64,000 bases of DNA, taken from the NCBI GenBank assembly GCA_038327195.1, contig JBBQKU010000003.1, positions 1 to 64,000 on the forward strand, read 5' to 3'. The translations under genes were made by a program, and so were the position numbers. Shown here one piece after another: positions 27,203 through 35,216 of this stretch. Every line of letters starts with the position of its first letter. The stretch's first letter is position 1. The notes below the pieces were generated by a model. That model had not been told where the DNA came from, did not search any database, and saw only the letters and a list, made by a program, of their open reading frames with translations. Source of the stretch: UBA4416 sp038327195. Its GTDB lineage: Bacteria > Bacteroidota > Bacteroidia > B-17B0 > Aurantibacillaceae.

Positions 27203-27203
27203 C
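26535..27203. repeat. Tandem repeat, about seven copies of a 90-96 bp unit
   Basis: The core TCAGTGCTATCAGCGTTCTA, with small variants, starts at 26611, 26707, 26802, 26892, 26988, 27084 and 27174, giving intervals of 96, 95, 90, 96, 96 and 90 bp. Between cores are ACTATTCCATCTTTATTTTC, then a variable CTCTTTTCTCTATAAG or CTCTAATG block that accounts for the length steps, then TTTAAATTTTCATCATTTTT and ATCATAAATAA. Copies differ by only a few bases, so expansion is recent. The array stops at the stop codon of the pseudouridine synthase gene. It could be a source of strain-to-strain length variation. Confidence 0.92.
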
Positions 27204-27811
27204 TAATCTCTCCAATTCTCTATTTTCAACTTCTTAAAAAACTCTTCTTCTTCTAATTCTCTTACTTCGCCAGGCTGCATATTCCCTAACTCTAAATCTT
27301 CAATACTTACTCTTATCAATCTTTTACAATGATGGTATACGTTTGAAACCATTTTACGAATTTGGTGAAATTTACCTTCTGTTAACGAAATAAGTAACCA
27401 CGTGTGTGGCAAATCTTCTCTAAATGCATGTCCACGTTGTGGTAAATCTTTTGGTTTTTCAACAATGGTAACATCGCTTGGTAAAGTTGTGTAATAATCG
27501 CCACCTTTTATTCTAATCTCCACTCCGGTTTGTAGTTTCAATAATCGTTCTGGCGTTACATGCTTTTCTACTTGCACTAAATAAGTGCGTTTGTGTGGCA
27601 CTTCACCTTGAAATAATAGGGCGGTTACTTTTTTGTTAGTCGTTAAAATTAATAAACCTTCTGAGTTATTATCTAATCGGCCTATGGCATGTATGCCTTC
27701 CGGGAAATCGTAATCTAAATCTCCTAACAAATTTACTTTATCTGGACTAACAAATTGCGAAACCATTTTGTATGGTTTGTAAATAATAAAATACCGATTT
27801 GGATTTTCCAT
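27203..27811 (-). CDS. Pseudouridine synthase, RluE-like (RsuA family)
   Basis: 202 residues. Converts a uridine in rRNA to pseudouridine. It lacks the N-terminal S4 domain, as in RluE-type enzymes. The catalytic Asp segment is AIGRLDNNSEGLLILTT (about residues 42-58), and the downstream family segment is EGKFHQIRKMVSNVYHHCKRLIRVSI. The start overlaps the stop of the upstream GT2-DUF2062 gene by one base (TAATG), so the genes are coupled. The stop codon abuts the tandem repeat. The exact rRNA site is inferred only from family. Confidence 0.9.
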   Translation of the reverse strand: MENPNRYFIIYKPYKMVSQFVSPDKVNLLGDLDYDFPEGIHAIGRLDNNSEGLLILTTNKKVTALLFQGEVPHKRTYLVQVEKHVTPERLLKLQTGVEIRIKGGDYYTTLPSDVTIVEKPKDLPQRGHAFREDLPHTWLLISLTEGKFHQIRKMVSNVYHHCKRLIRVSIEDLELGNMQPGEVRELEEEEFFKKLKIENWRD

Positions 27812-29019
27812 TAGTTTGGTTTATGCTTATAGCCAACTATTTTTAAAATTAGCCAAGTAACAATAAAGCCTGCAATAGCCATTAATATTGATAAAATGGT
27901 GGCTCCAATAAAATAAACATACAAATTTGAAATAGTTTGTTTCAAACTTTCAATGCTCAATAATTTATCTAAACTTATATGCACATCTTCATTTAAAAAC
28001 AATTCGCCTGTTTTTACACTAAAGTATAATACTAATGGAATAAGTGGAGGGAAACTAATTTGTGCCGTTAAGCCAACAATAAATTTATTTAGTTTAAAAT
28101 ATACAGCTGATAATATTGCTAAGCCAAACTGGAAACCCCAAATTGGAACAATGCCAAAAAATAAACCTACTGCCACCGAAAGTGCTTTTTTTTCAGCACT
28201 TTCGTGAGATGCAACAATTTCATTATGCCAGGTTTTTTTAAAATTTTTAAGTGTCATGCTTCTAATTAGCATAATAGGGCGCCAAAAAAGCGCAGCAAGT
28301 ATAACTAAATAAGTATTTAAAAAACTAATGCGTGTACTATCCACACTGGGTTTAAAATGAGATATACGTTCTCCTTGTGGAGCATAATAAACACGAACAG
28401 GAACAAAAGTTACAGGAATACCACGCCAAGCAGCTTTTACTATTACTTCAATTTCTAATTCAAACTTGGTTGTAAATAGCCATATTTTTTTTAATTGTTG
28501 AACAGGATATAATCTAAATCCACTTTGGGTATCTGGCAATGAAATGCCAGTTTCAGCCCAAAACCAAAAATTACTGAACTTATTTCCAAATGTACTTTTT
28601 GTGGGTACATTTTCTGCAGTCATATTTCTCGCACCAATAATTAAACTTCCTGGTTCTTGTTCAATTTTAGTTAAAAAATTTTCAAAATCACTTGGAAAAT
28701 GTTGACCATCGCTATCAATACTAATAACATAATCAAACCCTAACTCAACTGCTTTTGCAAAACCGTTTCTTAAGCCTACACCTTTACCTTTATTTACAGG
28801 ATGAGTTACAGTAATTAAATTTGGAAATTTATTTAAAATAGTTGGAGTAGAATCCGTACAGCCATCATTTACAACAATAACATTATCACAATATTCAAAG
28901 GTTGATTCAATTACTTTTTCTATCGTAGTTTCGTTGTTATAGGTAGGAATTAGCACACAACATTTTAAGTTTTTAAATTGTTGTTTTATGGCTAATTTTT
29001 TTTCAAGTTCCGTATTCAT
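27811..29019 (-). CDS. Glycosyltransferase family 2 fused to DUF2062
   Basis: 402 residues. The N-terminal GT2 domain (about 18-235) has CCVLIPTYNNETTIEKVI, VVNDGCTDSTP, the DxD-type SIDSDGQHFP and TQSGFRLYP, close to polyprenyl-phosphate mannose/glucose synthases. The C-terminal DUF2062 (about 255-395) has three or four hydrophobic stretches (ALSVAVGLFFGIVPIWGFQF, AQISFPPLIPLVLYFSVKTG). This fusion is common in Bacteroidota and is presumably membrane-bound, acting on lipid-linked sugars. Coupled to the pseudouridine synthase gene downstream. Confidence 0.9.
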   Translation of the reverse strand: MNTELEKKLAIKQQFKNLKCCVLIPTYNNETTIEKVIESTFEYCDNVIVVNDGCTDSTPTILNKFPNLITVTHPVNKGKGVGLRNGFAKAVELGFDYVISIDSDGQHFPSDFENFLTKIEQEPGSLIIGARNMTAENVPTKSTFGNKFSNFWFWAETGISLPDTQSGFRLYPVQQLKKIWLFTTKFELEIEVIVKAAWRGIPVTFVPVRVYYAPQGERISHFKPSVDSTRISFLNTYLVILAALFWRPIMLIRSMTLKNFKKTWHNEIVASHESAEKKALSVAVGLFFGIVPIWGFQFGLAILSAVYFKLNKFIVGLTAQISFPPLIPLVLYFSVKTGELFLNEDVHISLDKLLSIESLKQTISNLYVYFIGATILSILMAIAGFIVTWLILKIVGYKHKPN

Positions 29020-29304
29020 AATGCAAGCACAAAAATATAAAAATTTTGGGTCTATTTAGTATAGATAAAAAATAGGTAGTTTGTTTTATACATTTCTCAT
29101 ACGTTAGTAATTGTGCGGCTGATTTGATGAAACGGTGCGAACTACAATTTTTCAGATGGGTTTGTGCAGGCTTTTCGAGCGATGAAAAGATTGGAGTTGG
29201 CGTTTCGTCTTGAATTTTTGTTTCTTTTTGTTCAAGCAAAAAGAAAAGAATAAATGAGTATACACAGTTTTCGTTATAGACCCAAAATTTTACTTGGAGT
29301 GCTT
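29020..29304. other. Intergenic gap holding structured repeat copy A
   Basis: 285 bp between two minus-strand genes. Nearly all of 29104-29250 is the structured repeat described separately. The open frame at 29003-29239 on the minus strand runs through the repeat and is not a credible gene. Confidence 0.7.
29104..29250 (+). repeat. Structured dispersed repeat, copy A
   Basis: It starts TTAGTAATTGTGCGG. Stem P1: GATGAAACG 29126-29134 with CGTTTCGTC 29201-29209. Stem P2: CAATTTTTCA 29145-29154 with TGAAAAGATTG 29183-29193 (one wobble, one bulge). Apical part: GCAGGCTTTTCGAGCGA. Stem P3: TTTCTTTTTG 29221-29230 with CAAAAAGAAA 29237-29246, whose loop TTCAAG can pair with CTTGAA 29209-29214. All elements recur in the same order in copy B at 59480-59632. 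Strand given is the one on which the elements were read; transcription is unknown. Confidence 0.8.
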
Positions 29305-30060
29305 TTATATTTCGATGGTAAACGTGTATCCTTTTTCTTTGATTGCTGGAATTAGTTTTTCTAATAATTCTGGCATGAATTCAAGTCTATCGTGCAATAA
29401 GATTATGGCTCCTGGCTTTAATTGAGATAAAATTCGAGCATTTATTTTTTCAATGTCTTTTATAGAAGTGTCATAACTCCTAATATTCCAACCTATTGAC
29501 ATTAAACCTAATTTTTTCATAGCTCTTGCAATGTTTGGATTTGTAACACCATACGGTGGTCTGAACAATTTTTTATTTGGTTGGTAGTATTCAATTAGTT
29601 CTTGGCATTCAGAAATGTCGGCAGTTACTTTTTTTGTGCTCCAAACATCAAACCAAAAATGATGAGAAAAACTATGATTACCAATGTAATTTCCTTGTTC
29701 AATAATTTGTCTTAAAATAGGTTCGTTTCCTTTAATGTTTTTTCCAATTAAAAAAAACAAAGCATTTACTTGGTTTTTTTTCAAAACCTCTAAAACAGCT
29801 GTTGTTGTTGTATTGCAAGGCCCATCATCAAATGTCAGCATTACTTTTTTACTAGTTGTATGGATAGAATTTATTGAATTAACATGAAAATTTAATCCAA
29901 TTAAATACGCTCCAAAAAATTGAATAATTGAAAACAAAAATGTAAAAACGACTAATAATAAACCAAACGTAAGCCCGCTCGAAAACACAAAAATGCTTAT
30001 GAGAATTAAGACATAGATAAACGTAACTGGTAAAAATTTGAATAATTGCTTCATTGACAC
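29305..30060 (-). CDS. Polysaccharide deacetylase family protein
   Basis: 251 residues. Two N-terminal hydrophobic segments (about 8-60) anchor a NodB-homology domain. Carbohydrate esterase family 4 motifs are intact: MLTFDDGPC (Asp-Asp, about 73-81), NHSFSHH (metal His, about 126-132), RPPYGVTN (about 166), W in IGWNIRSYDT, and IILLHDRLE. It should remove N- or O-acetyl groups from an envelope or extracellular polysaccharide; the substrate is unknown. Monocistronic, with repeat copy A just downstream. Confidence 0.92.
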   Translation of the reverse strand: MSMKQLFKFLPVTFIYVLILISIFVFSSGLTFGLLLVVFTFLFSIIQFFGAYLIGLNFHVNSINSIHTTSKKVMLTFDDGPCNTTTTAVLEVLKKNQVNALFFLIGKNIKGNEPILRQIIEQGNYIGNHSFSHHFWFDVWSTKKVTADISECQELIEYYQPNKKLFRPPYGVTNPNIARAMKKLGLMSIGWNIRSYDTSIKDIEKINARILSQLKPGAIILLHDRLEFMPELLEKLIPAIKEKGYTFTIEI

Positions 30061-30370
30061 TTCAAAAATATAAACTTAAAGTCATAAATCTCTTTTCTAA
30101 GAAGAAAAATATAGTATTCGAAATGGCGTCATTCAAAAAGTTAGTTTTCCAGCCACTTATCAATTAAAACTGGCCACTTGCAAACTTTGCTTAGGGTTTT
30201 GAGCAAAAAACATAATATTTGCATTAAAATTACGTCATTAGTCAAAATAAACGTTTTGAACATTAACAAAAAGATAGCATAAGATATTTTTTATTTAAAA
30301 ACCTTTTTGCTATGTTTGGCGTCATTCTTTTAATTATAAAATAAAGTAACTAACTAAAAAAAACACAATT
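30061..30370. promoter_or_regulatory. Divergent control region before the TonB operon
   Basis: 310 bp between the deacetylase and exbB genes. It contains the 21-bp-spaced CCACTT pair (30153-30179), a small inverted repeat TCAAAA / TTTTGA (30242-30259), and TATGTTTG at 30311-30318, a good -7 element 52 bp before the exbB ATG. No gene seen. Confidence 0.55.
30153..30179 (+). promoter_or_regulatory. CCACTT direct repeat with 21-bp spacing upstream of exbB
   Basis: CCACTT at 30153 and 30174, with ATCAATTAAAACTGG between. The arrangement recurs at 60676-60702 before the TonB-dependent receptor. A 21-bp centre distance is typical of LytTR-type response-regulator sites; assignment to that family is inference. 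Confidence 0.5.
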
Positions 30371-31174
30371 ATGAGTAACAAAAAAACATCAGGCGGTTTT
30401 CCGTTAATCGTTTCAGCTTTAGCAATCGTTATCTGTTTAGTAATAGGTATCGTTGTTTACAAATTTGTATTAGGTGCAACAGGTAATTTTGATGCAGAAG
30501 GTCCAGAAAAAGGTCATCCATTAAACTTCTTTGGTATTATGTACAAAGGTGGATTTATCGTTCCAATTTTATTAGGAACTTTATTTACAGTAATTTGCTT
30601 TTTCTTTGAGCGTTTTATCACAATTCAAAAAGCTAATGGTAGCGGGCAAACTGATAAATTTGTGTCTAAAATAAAGGATTTAATTTCAGCTAAAGATCTT
30701 GATGGAGCTATTGCTGCTTGCGATGTTCAAAAAGGTTCATTAGGAAATGTTGTTCGTGAGGGGTTAATGAAATACCAATTCGTTCAAAATGATCCAAACA
30801 TGGATAAGGAATCAAAAGTTGCTGCAATTTCTAAAGCATTAGAAGAAGCTACAGCTCTTGAATTACCAATGTTATCTAAAAATTTATCTGTTATTTCTAC
30901 TTGTGCTTCTATTGGTACGTTAGTTGGATTAATTGGTACAGTTGTAGGTATGATTCGTGCGTTTGGTGCATTAGCTGCTGCTGGAACTCCTGATACTGCT
31001 GCATTAGCAACTGGTATTTCTGAAGCCTTAGTTAATACATTAGTTGGTATCTTATCTTCTGCTTTAGCTATTATGGCTTACAACTTCTTCTCAACAAGAG
31101 TTGACCAAGTTACTTATGCAATGGATGAAGCTGGATTCTCTATTATTCAAGAATTCCAATCAACAGGAAAATAA
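30371..31174 (+). CDS. exbB: MotA/TolQ/ExbB proton channel family protein
   Basis: 267 residues with three main membrane segments: about 12-33, 55-75 (PILLGTLFTVICFFFERFI), and the conserved pair at about 170-240 (STCASIGTLVGLIGTVVGMIRAFGAL, then LVNTLVGILSSALAIMAYNF). It is the channel subunit of the Ton motor that couples the proton gradient to outer-membrane transport. It is first in a four-gene set exbB-exbD-exbD-tonB. The Bacteroidota N-terminal extension before the second membrane segment is present. Confidence 0.93.
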   Translation: MSNKKTSGGFPLIVSALAIVICLVIGIVVYKFVLGATGNFDAEGPEKGHPLNFFGIMYKGGFIVPILLGTLFTVICFFFERFITIQKANGSGQTDKFVSKIKDLISAKDLDGAIAACDVQKGSLGNVVREGLMKYQFVQNDPNMDKESKVAAISKALEEATALELPMLSKNLSVISTCASIGTLVGLIGTVVGMIRAFGALAAAGTPDTAALATGISEALVNTLVGILSSALAIMAYNFFSTRVDQVTYAMDEAGFSIIQEFQSTGK

Positions 31175-31238
31175 TTTCTTTCCTTTATGGAAAAGAAGTA
31201 AAAATTGTATCTTATAAATAAGTAAATAAAAATTAAAC

Positions 31239-31922
31239 ATGGGAAAAATAAAAATCTCAAAAAGCTCACCGTCGATAGACATGACGCCAATGGTGGATTT
31301 AGCTTTCTTACTGGTAACATTCTTTATGCTTACGGCTTCATTCCGTATGGCTGAGCCTGTTATTGTAGACCCACCATCATCTGTTTCTGACAAAACCTTG
31401 CCTGAGAATACGGTTTTAGTTACAGTTGGAAGTGATGGTAAAGCTTTTTTTGGAGTAGGAAACGGACAAGCTAGACGTAATACATTAACTCAAATGGCAA
31501 CAAAGTATGGTGTAAAGTTTAACGATAAACAAGCCAAAAAATTTGAAGGATTGTCCAGTTTTGGTGTAGAAATTAAAGATTTACCAGCGTATTTAGATGC
31601 TTCTGAAAACGATAGGATTAAAATCACTAAAGAAAAAAAAGGTATTCCATTAGATTCGATGAATAATCAATTAAGAGATTGGATTCAAATTTCTGCCACT
31701 GAGTTAAATGTACTTTATACCACAAACAAGGATAAAGCGTTAGCTGATGGTGTTGAATTTAAAGGTGAAAAGCCGCGTTATGCAATTAAAGCTGACGGTA
31801 AGGCAAAATACATTTTTGTAAAAGACGTATTTAAAACCTTTACTGATATGAAAATTTACACATTCAATTTAATTACATCAATGGAAGGCGGAGCAACAGT
31901 TGCTCCAGCGCCAGCACATTAA
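31239..31922 (+). CDS. exbD: Biopolymer transporter ExbD (first copy)
   Basis: 227 residues. One membrane segment (about 17-36) carries the Ton-motor Asp in SSPSIDMTPMVDLAFLLVTFFML. A large periplasmic part follows with a roughly 100-residue insertion relative to proteobacterial ExbD (about 140 residues), as is usual in Bacteroidota. It pairs with ExbB to form the proton path. It lies 64 bp after exbB and 24 bp before the second exbD. Confidence 0.92.
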   Translation: MGKIKISKSSPSIDMTPMVDLAFLLVTFFMLTASFRMAEPVIVDPPSSVSDKTLPENTVLVTVGSDGKAFFGVGNGQARRNTLTQMATKYGVKFNDKQAKKFEGLSSFGVEIKDLPAYLDASENDRIKITKEKKGIPLDSMNNQLRDWIQISATELNVLYTTNKDKALADGVEFKGEKPRYAIKADGKAKYIFVKDVFKTFTDMKIYTFNLITSMEGGATVAPAPAH

Positions 31923-31946
31923 TATAAATATTTAAAAAACTAAAAC

Positions 31947-32591
31947 ATGGCAGAAATAGCAGAAAGTGGCGGCGGCGGACATGGCAAAGGCGGTAAAAAG
32001 CGGGCCAAGAAGCAAAGCACTCGAGTAGATATGACTCCGATGGTAGATTTAGCGTTTTTGTTATTAACGTTCTTCGTTTTAACATCTACCTTCAGTAAAC
32101 CAAAAAGTATGGAGTTAAGCTTACCAGCTGAACCACCTCCAGGAAGTCCACCACCACCAGAAGTAAAAAATGGTGTTACATTTTTATTGACTAAAGACGA
32201 TAAAATTTTTTATTACTCAGGTCAATTTTATGAAGTTGGAAATCCGAAAGGAATGCCTCCAACTGATTTAAAAGAAACAAATTTTAGTTCAGAAGGATTG
32301 CATAAATTATTAATGGAGCAAAACAAATGGGCTAATGATGAAATTGAAAAGTTAGCTGCTCAAAATAAAGCAAAAACATTAGCTGATACTACGTTTAAAC
32401 GTATGGCAGTTGACATTACTGCGAATACGCAAGCAATAACAGCTTTAATTAAAACAGACGATCAAGCTACTTATAGAAACGCAATTGATATGTTAGACGA
32501 ATTAAAAATTTGTAACGTAGGAAAGCGTGTTTTAGGAGTTGAAATGATGGCATCTGAATATGCACTGTTACAAACTAAAATAGGAAAATAA
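31947..32591 (+). CDS. exbD: Biopolymer transporter ExbD (second copy)
   Basis: 214 residues. A Gly/Lys-rich N-terminus (SGGGGHGKGGKKRAKKQ) precedes RVDMTPMVDLAFLLLTFFVL with the conserved Asp, then a proline-rich linker (PAEPPPGSPPPPE) and a periplasmic domain. It differs from the first copy outside the membrane helix. Two exbD genes in tandem are usual in Bacteroidota Ton operons, perhaps giving a mixed dimer. The stop codon is 1 bp before the tonB ATG. Confidence 0.92.
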   Translation: MAEIAESGGGGHGKGGKKRAKKQSTRVDMTPMVDLAFLLLTFFVLTSTFSKPKSMELSLPAEPPPGSPPPPEVKNGVTFLLTKDDKIFYYSGQFYEVGNPKGMPPTDLKETNFSSEGLHKLLMEQNKWANDEIEKLAAQNKAKTLADTTFKRMAVDITANTQAITALIKTDDQATYRNAIDMLDELKICNVGKRVLGVEMMASEYALLQTKIGK

Positions 32592-32592
32592 T

Positions 32593-33396
32593 ATGGTAGC
32601 AAATTGGAATAATGTGTCCTCCGATAGCAGAAACGATATTGTTTTTGAAGGAAGAAACCAAGAGTATGGCGCCTATGAAATTCGCCGTAAATACAATTGG
32701 ACTGTAACAATCGTACTTGGATGTATGATTGGAGTTTTGGTAGCAGGAATGGGAATTAAATTTGTGTTAGGTTTAAAAGGTGATGAAATAGTAAAAGAGC
32801 CGATTTTAGACATGACAGCAATAGATTTAACACCACCACCTGCTGATAAAAATGAACCACCACCGCCACCACCGCCACCGCCACCTCCAGTATTGGAAAC
32901 GGTTAAGTTTGTGCCGCCAGTGATTAAAGATGATGCTGTGGAAACTGATCCACCACCACCACAAGATAAATTAGTTGAAACTAATGTAAGTACAGTAACT
33001 CAAGAAGGTGATGGAGATGCAGTAGTTGTGCCTTCTGATAATAAAGGAGATGGTGTAATTGAAGAAAAAGTAATTGAACCATTTTTAATTGTGGAAGAAA
33101 TGCCTGAATTTCCAGGTGGAGCAGGTGAAATGATGAAATATTTTGCTAAGAATACACAATACCCTCAAATGGCTAAAGAAGCTGGCTTAAGTGGTAAATG
33201 TTTTTACAGTTTTGTTGTTGCGCCAAGTGGAGAAATTACTGAAGTAAAATTAAGCAAAGGAGTACCAGGATGTGGGGAATGTGATAAAGAAGCCGCTCGT
33301 GTTATTAGATCAATGCCAAAATGGAAACCAGGTAAGCAAACTGGTAGAGCTGTTCCTGTAAGAGTAACAGTGCCATTTAACTTTACTTTAAGATAA
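32593..33396 (+). CDS. tonB: Energy transducer TonB
   Basis: 267 residues. A cytoplasmic N-terminus carries RNDIVFEGRNQEYGAYEIRRKY, typical of Bacteroidota TonB. One membrane helix (about 35-58) is followed by a periplasmic spacer with an 11-proline run (about 91-101). The C-terminal TonB domain (about 170-267) has EMPEFPGGAGEMMKYFAKN and YPQMAKEAGLSGKCFYSFVV, ending VRVTVPFNFTLR. It contacts TonB boxes of outer-membrane receptors such as the one at 60933. Last gene of the operon; a terminator follows at 33414-33447. Confidence 0.95.
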   Translation: MVANWNNVSSDSRNDIVFEGRNQEYGAYEIRRKYNWTVTIVLGCMIGVLVAGMGIKFVLGLKGDEIVKEPILDMTAIDLTPPPADKNEPPPPPPPPPPPVLETVKFVPPVIKDDAVETDPPPPQDKLVETNVSTVTQEGDGDAVVVPSDNKGDGVIEEKVIEPFLIVEEMPEFPGGAGEMMKYFAKNTQYPQMAKEAGLSGKCFYSFVVAPSGEITEVKLSKGVPGCGECDKEAARVIRSMPKWKPGKQTGRAVPVRVTVPFNFTLR

Positions 33397-33413
33397 TAAT
33401 CAAATTTAATTGA

Positions 33414-33447
33414 AAATCCCTTTTGAGAAATCAAAAGGGATTTTTTT
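33414..33447 (+). terminator. Terminator of the exbB-tonB operon
   Basis: AAATCCCTTTTGA and TCAAAAGGGATTT pair perfectly across GAAA, followed by a T-run. Confidence 0.92.
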
Positions 33448-33536
33448 ATTATACAAATTTAAAATTGTTCAGATATTTTTACTTTCATTAGAAGTATTAA
33501 GGAATTAGTTAAGTAATTTAAAATATATTAAATGCT

Positions 33537-33761
33537 ATGAAAAAATCACCAATCGAATTAATTAATTTAAGTTTTAGTACACTTATGGTTGTATTAACTA
33601 TTACAGGTTTCTTTGTGTTTTTGTTTACTGATTTAATGTCGGATAGGGTTTTTGGATTTAAACGGTTTATTTTAGCTTTTATATTTTTAGCTTACGCAAT
33701 CTATAGAAGTTATAGAATGTATAAGGTGTTTAAGCAAAGCGCTGAACCGAAAAGTAATTAA
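33537..33761 (+). CDS. Small two-segment membrane protein
   Basis: 74 residues. Hydrophobic segments at about 10-30 (FSTLMVVLTITGFFVFLFTDLM) and 42-57 (FILAFIFLAYAIYRSYR), then a polar tail. No family recognised. It follows the TonB operon on the same strand but after a terminator, so it is probably expressed separately. Its last four bases overlap the end of the convergent SpoIIE gene. The clear membrane pattern and an otherwise empty gap support a real gene. Confidence 0.65.
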   Translation: MKKSPIELINLSFSTLMVVLTITGFFVFLFTDLMSDRVFGFKRFILAFIFLAYAIYRSYRMYKVFKQSAEPKSN

Positions 33762-35137
33762 ATTTTTACCCCAATAACAAGGATATCATCTACTTGTTCT
33801 AAATTCCCTTTCCAATTTTCTATAGCTGAGGATAGTTTGTTTTTTTGAACAGAAAACGGGTCATTCACGTTTTTAAGTAAGGTTTCTTCAAACTGTTTGT
33901 ATCTAAATTTTTTTCCTTTTGGCCCGCCAAATTGATCAGCATAACCATCTGTAAACGTATAGATACTATCATTAGGGCTTAAAGAAATAATATGAGATGT
34001 AAATGGTTTGTTTTCGTGATAGAAGCCACAAGGCTGTTTATCGCCTTTATAAATAACGAGTTCGTTATCTCTAATAATATAAAGTGAATTATTTGCAGAT
34101 GCGTATGTTAATTCGTTTTTTGTTTTATCAATACAACAAATGGTGATGTCCATTCCATCTTTGTTTTCGCCAATGTTTCCGCTTTGTTTCAGCGTATTTA
34201 CTATTTTATCTCTAATTAAATTTAGAGCCTCGGCAGGATTTTTAGTTGATTTACTTTCAATAATATCATCTAAAAAAGACAAGCCAAGCATTGTCATAAA
34301 GCCACCAGGAACACCATGTCCAGTGCAATCAGCGGTTGCATAAAATAGTAAATTTTCTTTTTGATACACCCAATAAAAATCGCCACTGACAATATCTTTT
34401 GGTTTAAATAACACAAAGCTATCTTTAAAATTTGAATTGAATTGTTCTTCAGTTGGTATAAAGGCACGCTGTATGCTTTTAGCGTAATTAATACTATCGG
34501 TAATTTCTTTTTTTTGAAGGAGTACTTCTTCGTGTTTTTCTTCGATGATTTGTTTTGATTTTCCTAATTCTAAACGAATACGAATTTCATTTAATGTTAA
34601 GCGGTAACGCGTTCTAATTAAAAATATGCAAAATATGGCAACTGATAATGTAATTAATCCACCATTTATTAAGAATTCATCAATGGTTAACTTACTATTT
34701 AATTTATAAAAAATAATATTGCTGATAATTGCTGCAATTATTACATATATAGAAAGTTTAATATCCCACAACACAAGCATGCCAACACCTATAAACATGA
34801 CTATATACGCAAATGTGTGTTTTTGAAAATGCAACAAATCCATTACGCTCCACATATATGCGTTTTGAACGGTAATGCCCAACACTAAAAGAAACATGCA
34901 TGAATAAATACTAATGCGAAATGTATTTTTGAAAATCAATGCAAATATGCTAATACCCGAAACCGTTAGTCTGAATAAAAAAAACGGCAACCAATATTCG
35001 GGTAGTACAAAGTAGTCGCTAACGGACCATACTAAATTAAGTAAAATGCCAACCCAACATGTTACAATGTGAAATTGTTCAGTTGACTTGTAAAAGGCAT
35101 CTTTTACTTCGATATCGGGAATGTTAATTGCAGCCAC
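33758..35137 (-). CDS. Membrane-anchored SpoIIE-type protein phosphatase
   Basis: 459 residues. Six or so membrane segments (about 25-180) are followed by a short coiled linker (LELGKSKQIIEEKHEEVLLQKKEI) and a PP2C-like SpoIIE domain (about 225-459). Metal-binding motifs are visible: SGDFYWV, ATADCTGHGVPGGFM, DGMDITICCID and YTFTDGYADQFGG. Likely dephosphorylates an anti-sigma-factor-antagonist-like partner; none is encoded nearby. A relative with a propeller sensor is at 46055-49483, with the same catalytic motifs and linker style. Confidence 0.88.
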   Translation of the reverse strand: MAAINIPDIEVKDAFYKSTEQFHIVTCWVGILLNLVWSVSDYFVLPEYWLPFFLFRLTVSGISIFALIFKNTFRISIYSCMFLLVLGITVQNAYMWSVMDLLHFQKHTFAYIVMFIGVGMLVLWDIKLSIYVIIAAIISNIIFYKLNSKLTIDEFLINGGLITLSVAIFCIFLIRTRYRLTLNEIRIRLELGKSKQIIEEKHEEVLLQKKEITDSINYAKSIQRAFIPTEEQFNSNFKDSFVLFKPKDIVSGDFYWVYQKENLLFYATADCTGHGVPGGFMTMLGLSFLDDIIESKSTKNPAEALNLIRDKIVNTLKQSGNIGENKDGMDITICCIDKTKNELTYASANNSLYIIRDNELVIYKGDKQPCGFYHENKPFTSHIISLSPNDSIYTFTDGYADQFGGPKGKKFRYKQFEETLLKNVNDPFSVQKNKLSSAIENWKGNLEQVDDILVIGVKI

Positions 35138-35216
35138 TAAGAGCTAAGTTAGCAAATAAATTAAAAAAAATAGAATTATTACAAAAAAATAGAATTACAA
35201 AAAGATAAAGTACAGA

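Noticed and set aside
26535..27203. CRISPR array
   Set aside because: Units are 90-96 bp with near-identical sequence throughout; there are no unique spacers and no cas genes.
29003..29239. Open frame of 78 codons antisense to repeat copy A
   Set aside because: Covers the structured repeat and overlaps the start of the GT2-DUF2062 gene; no homology visible.
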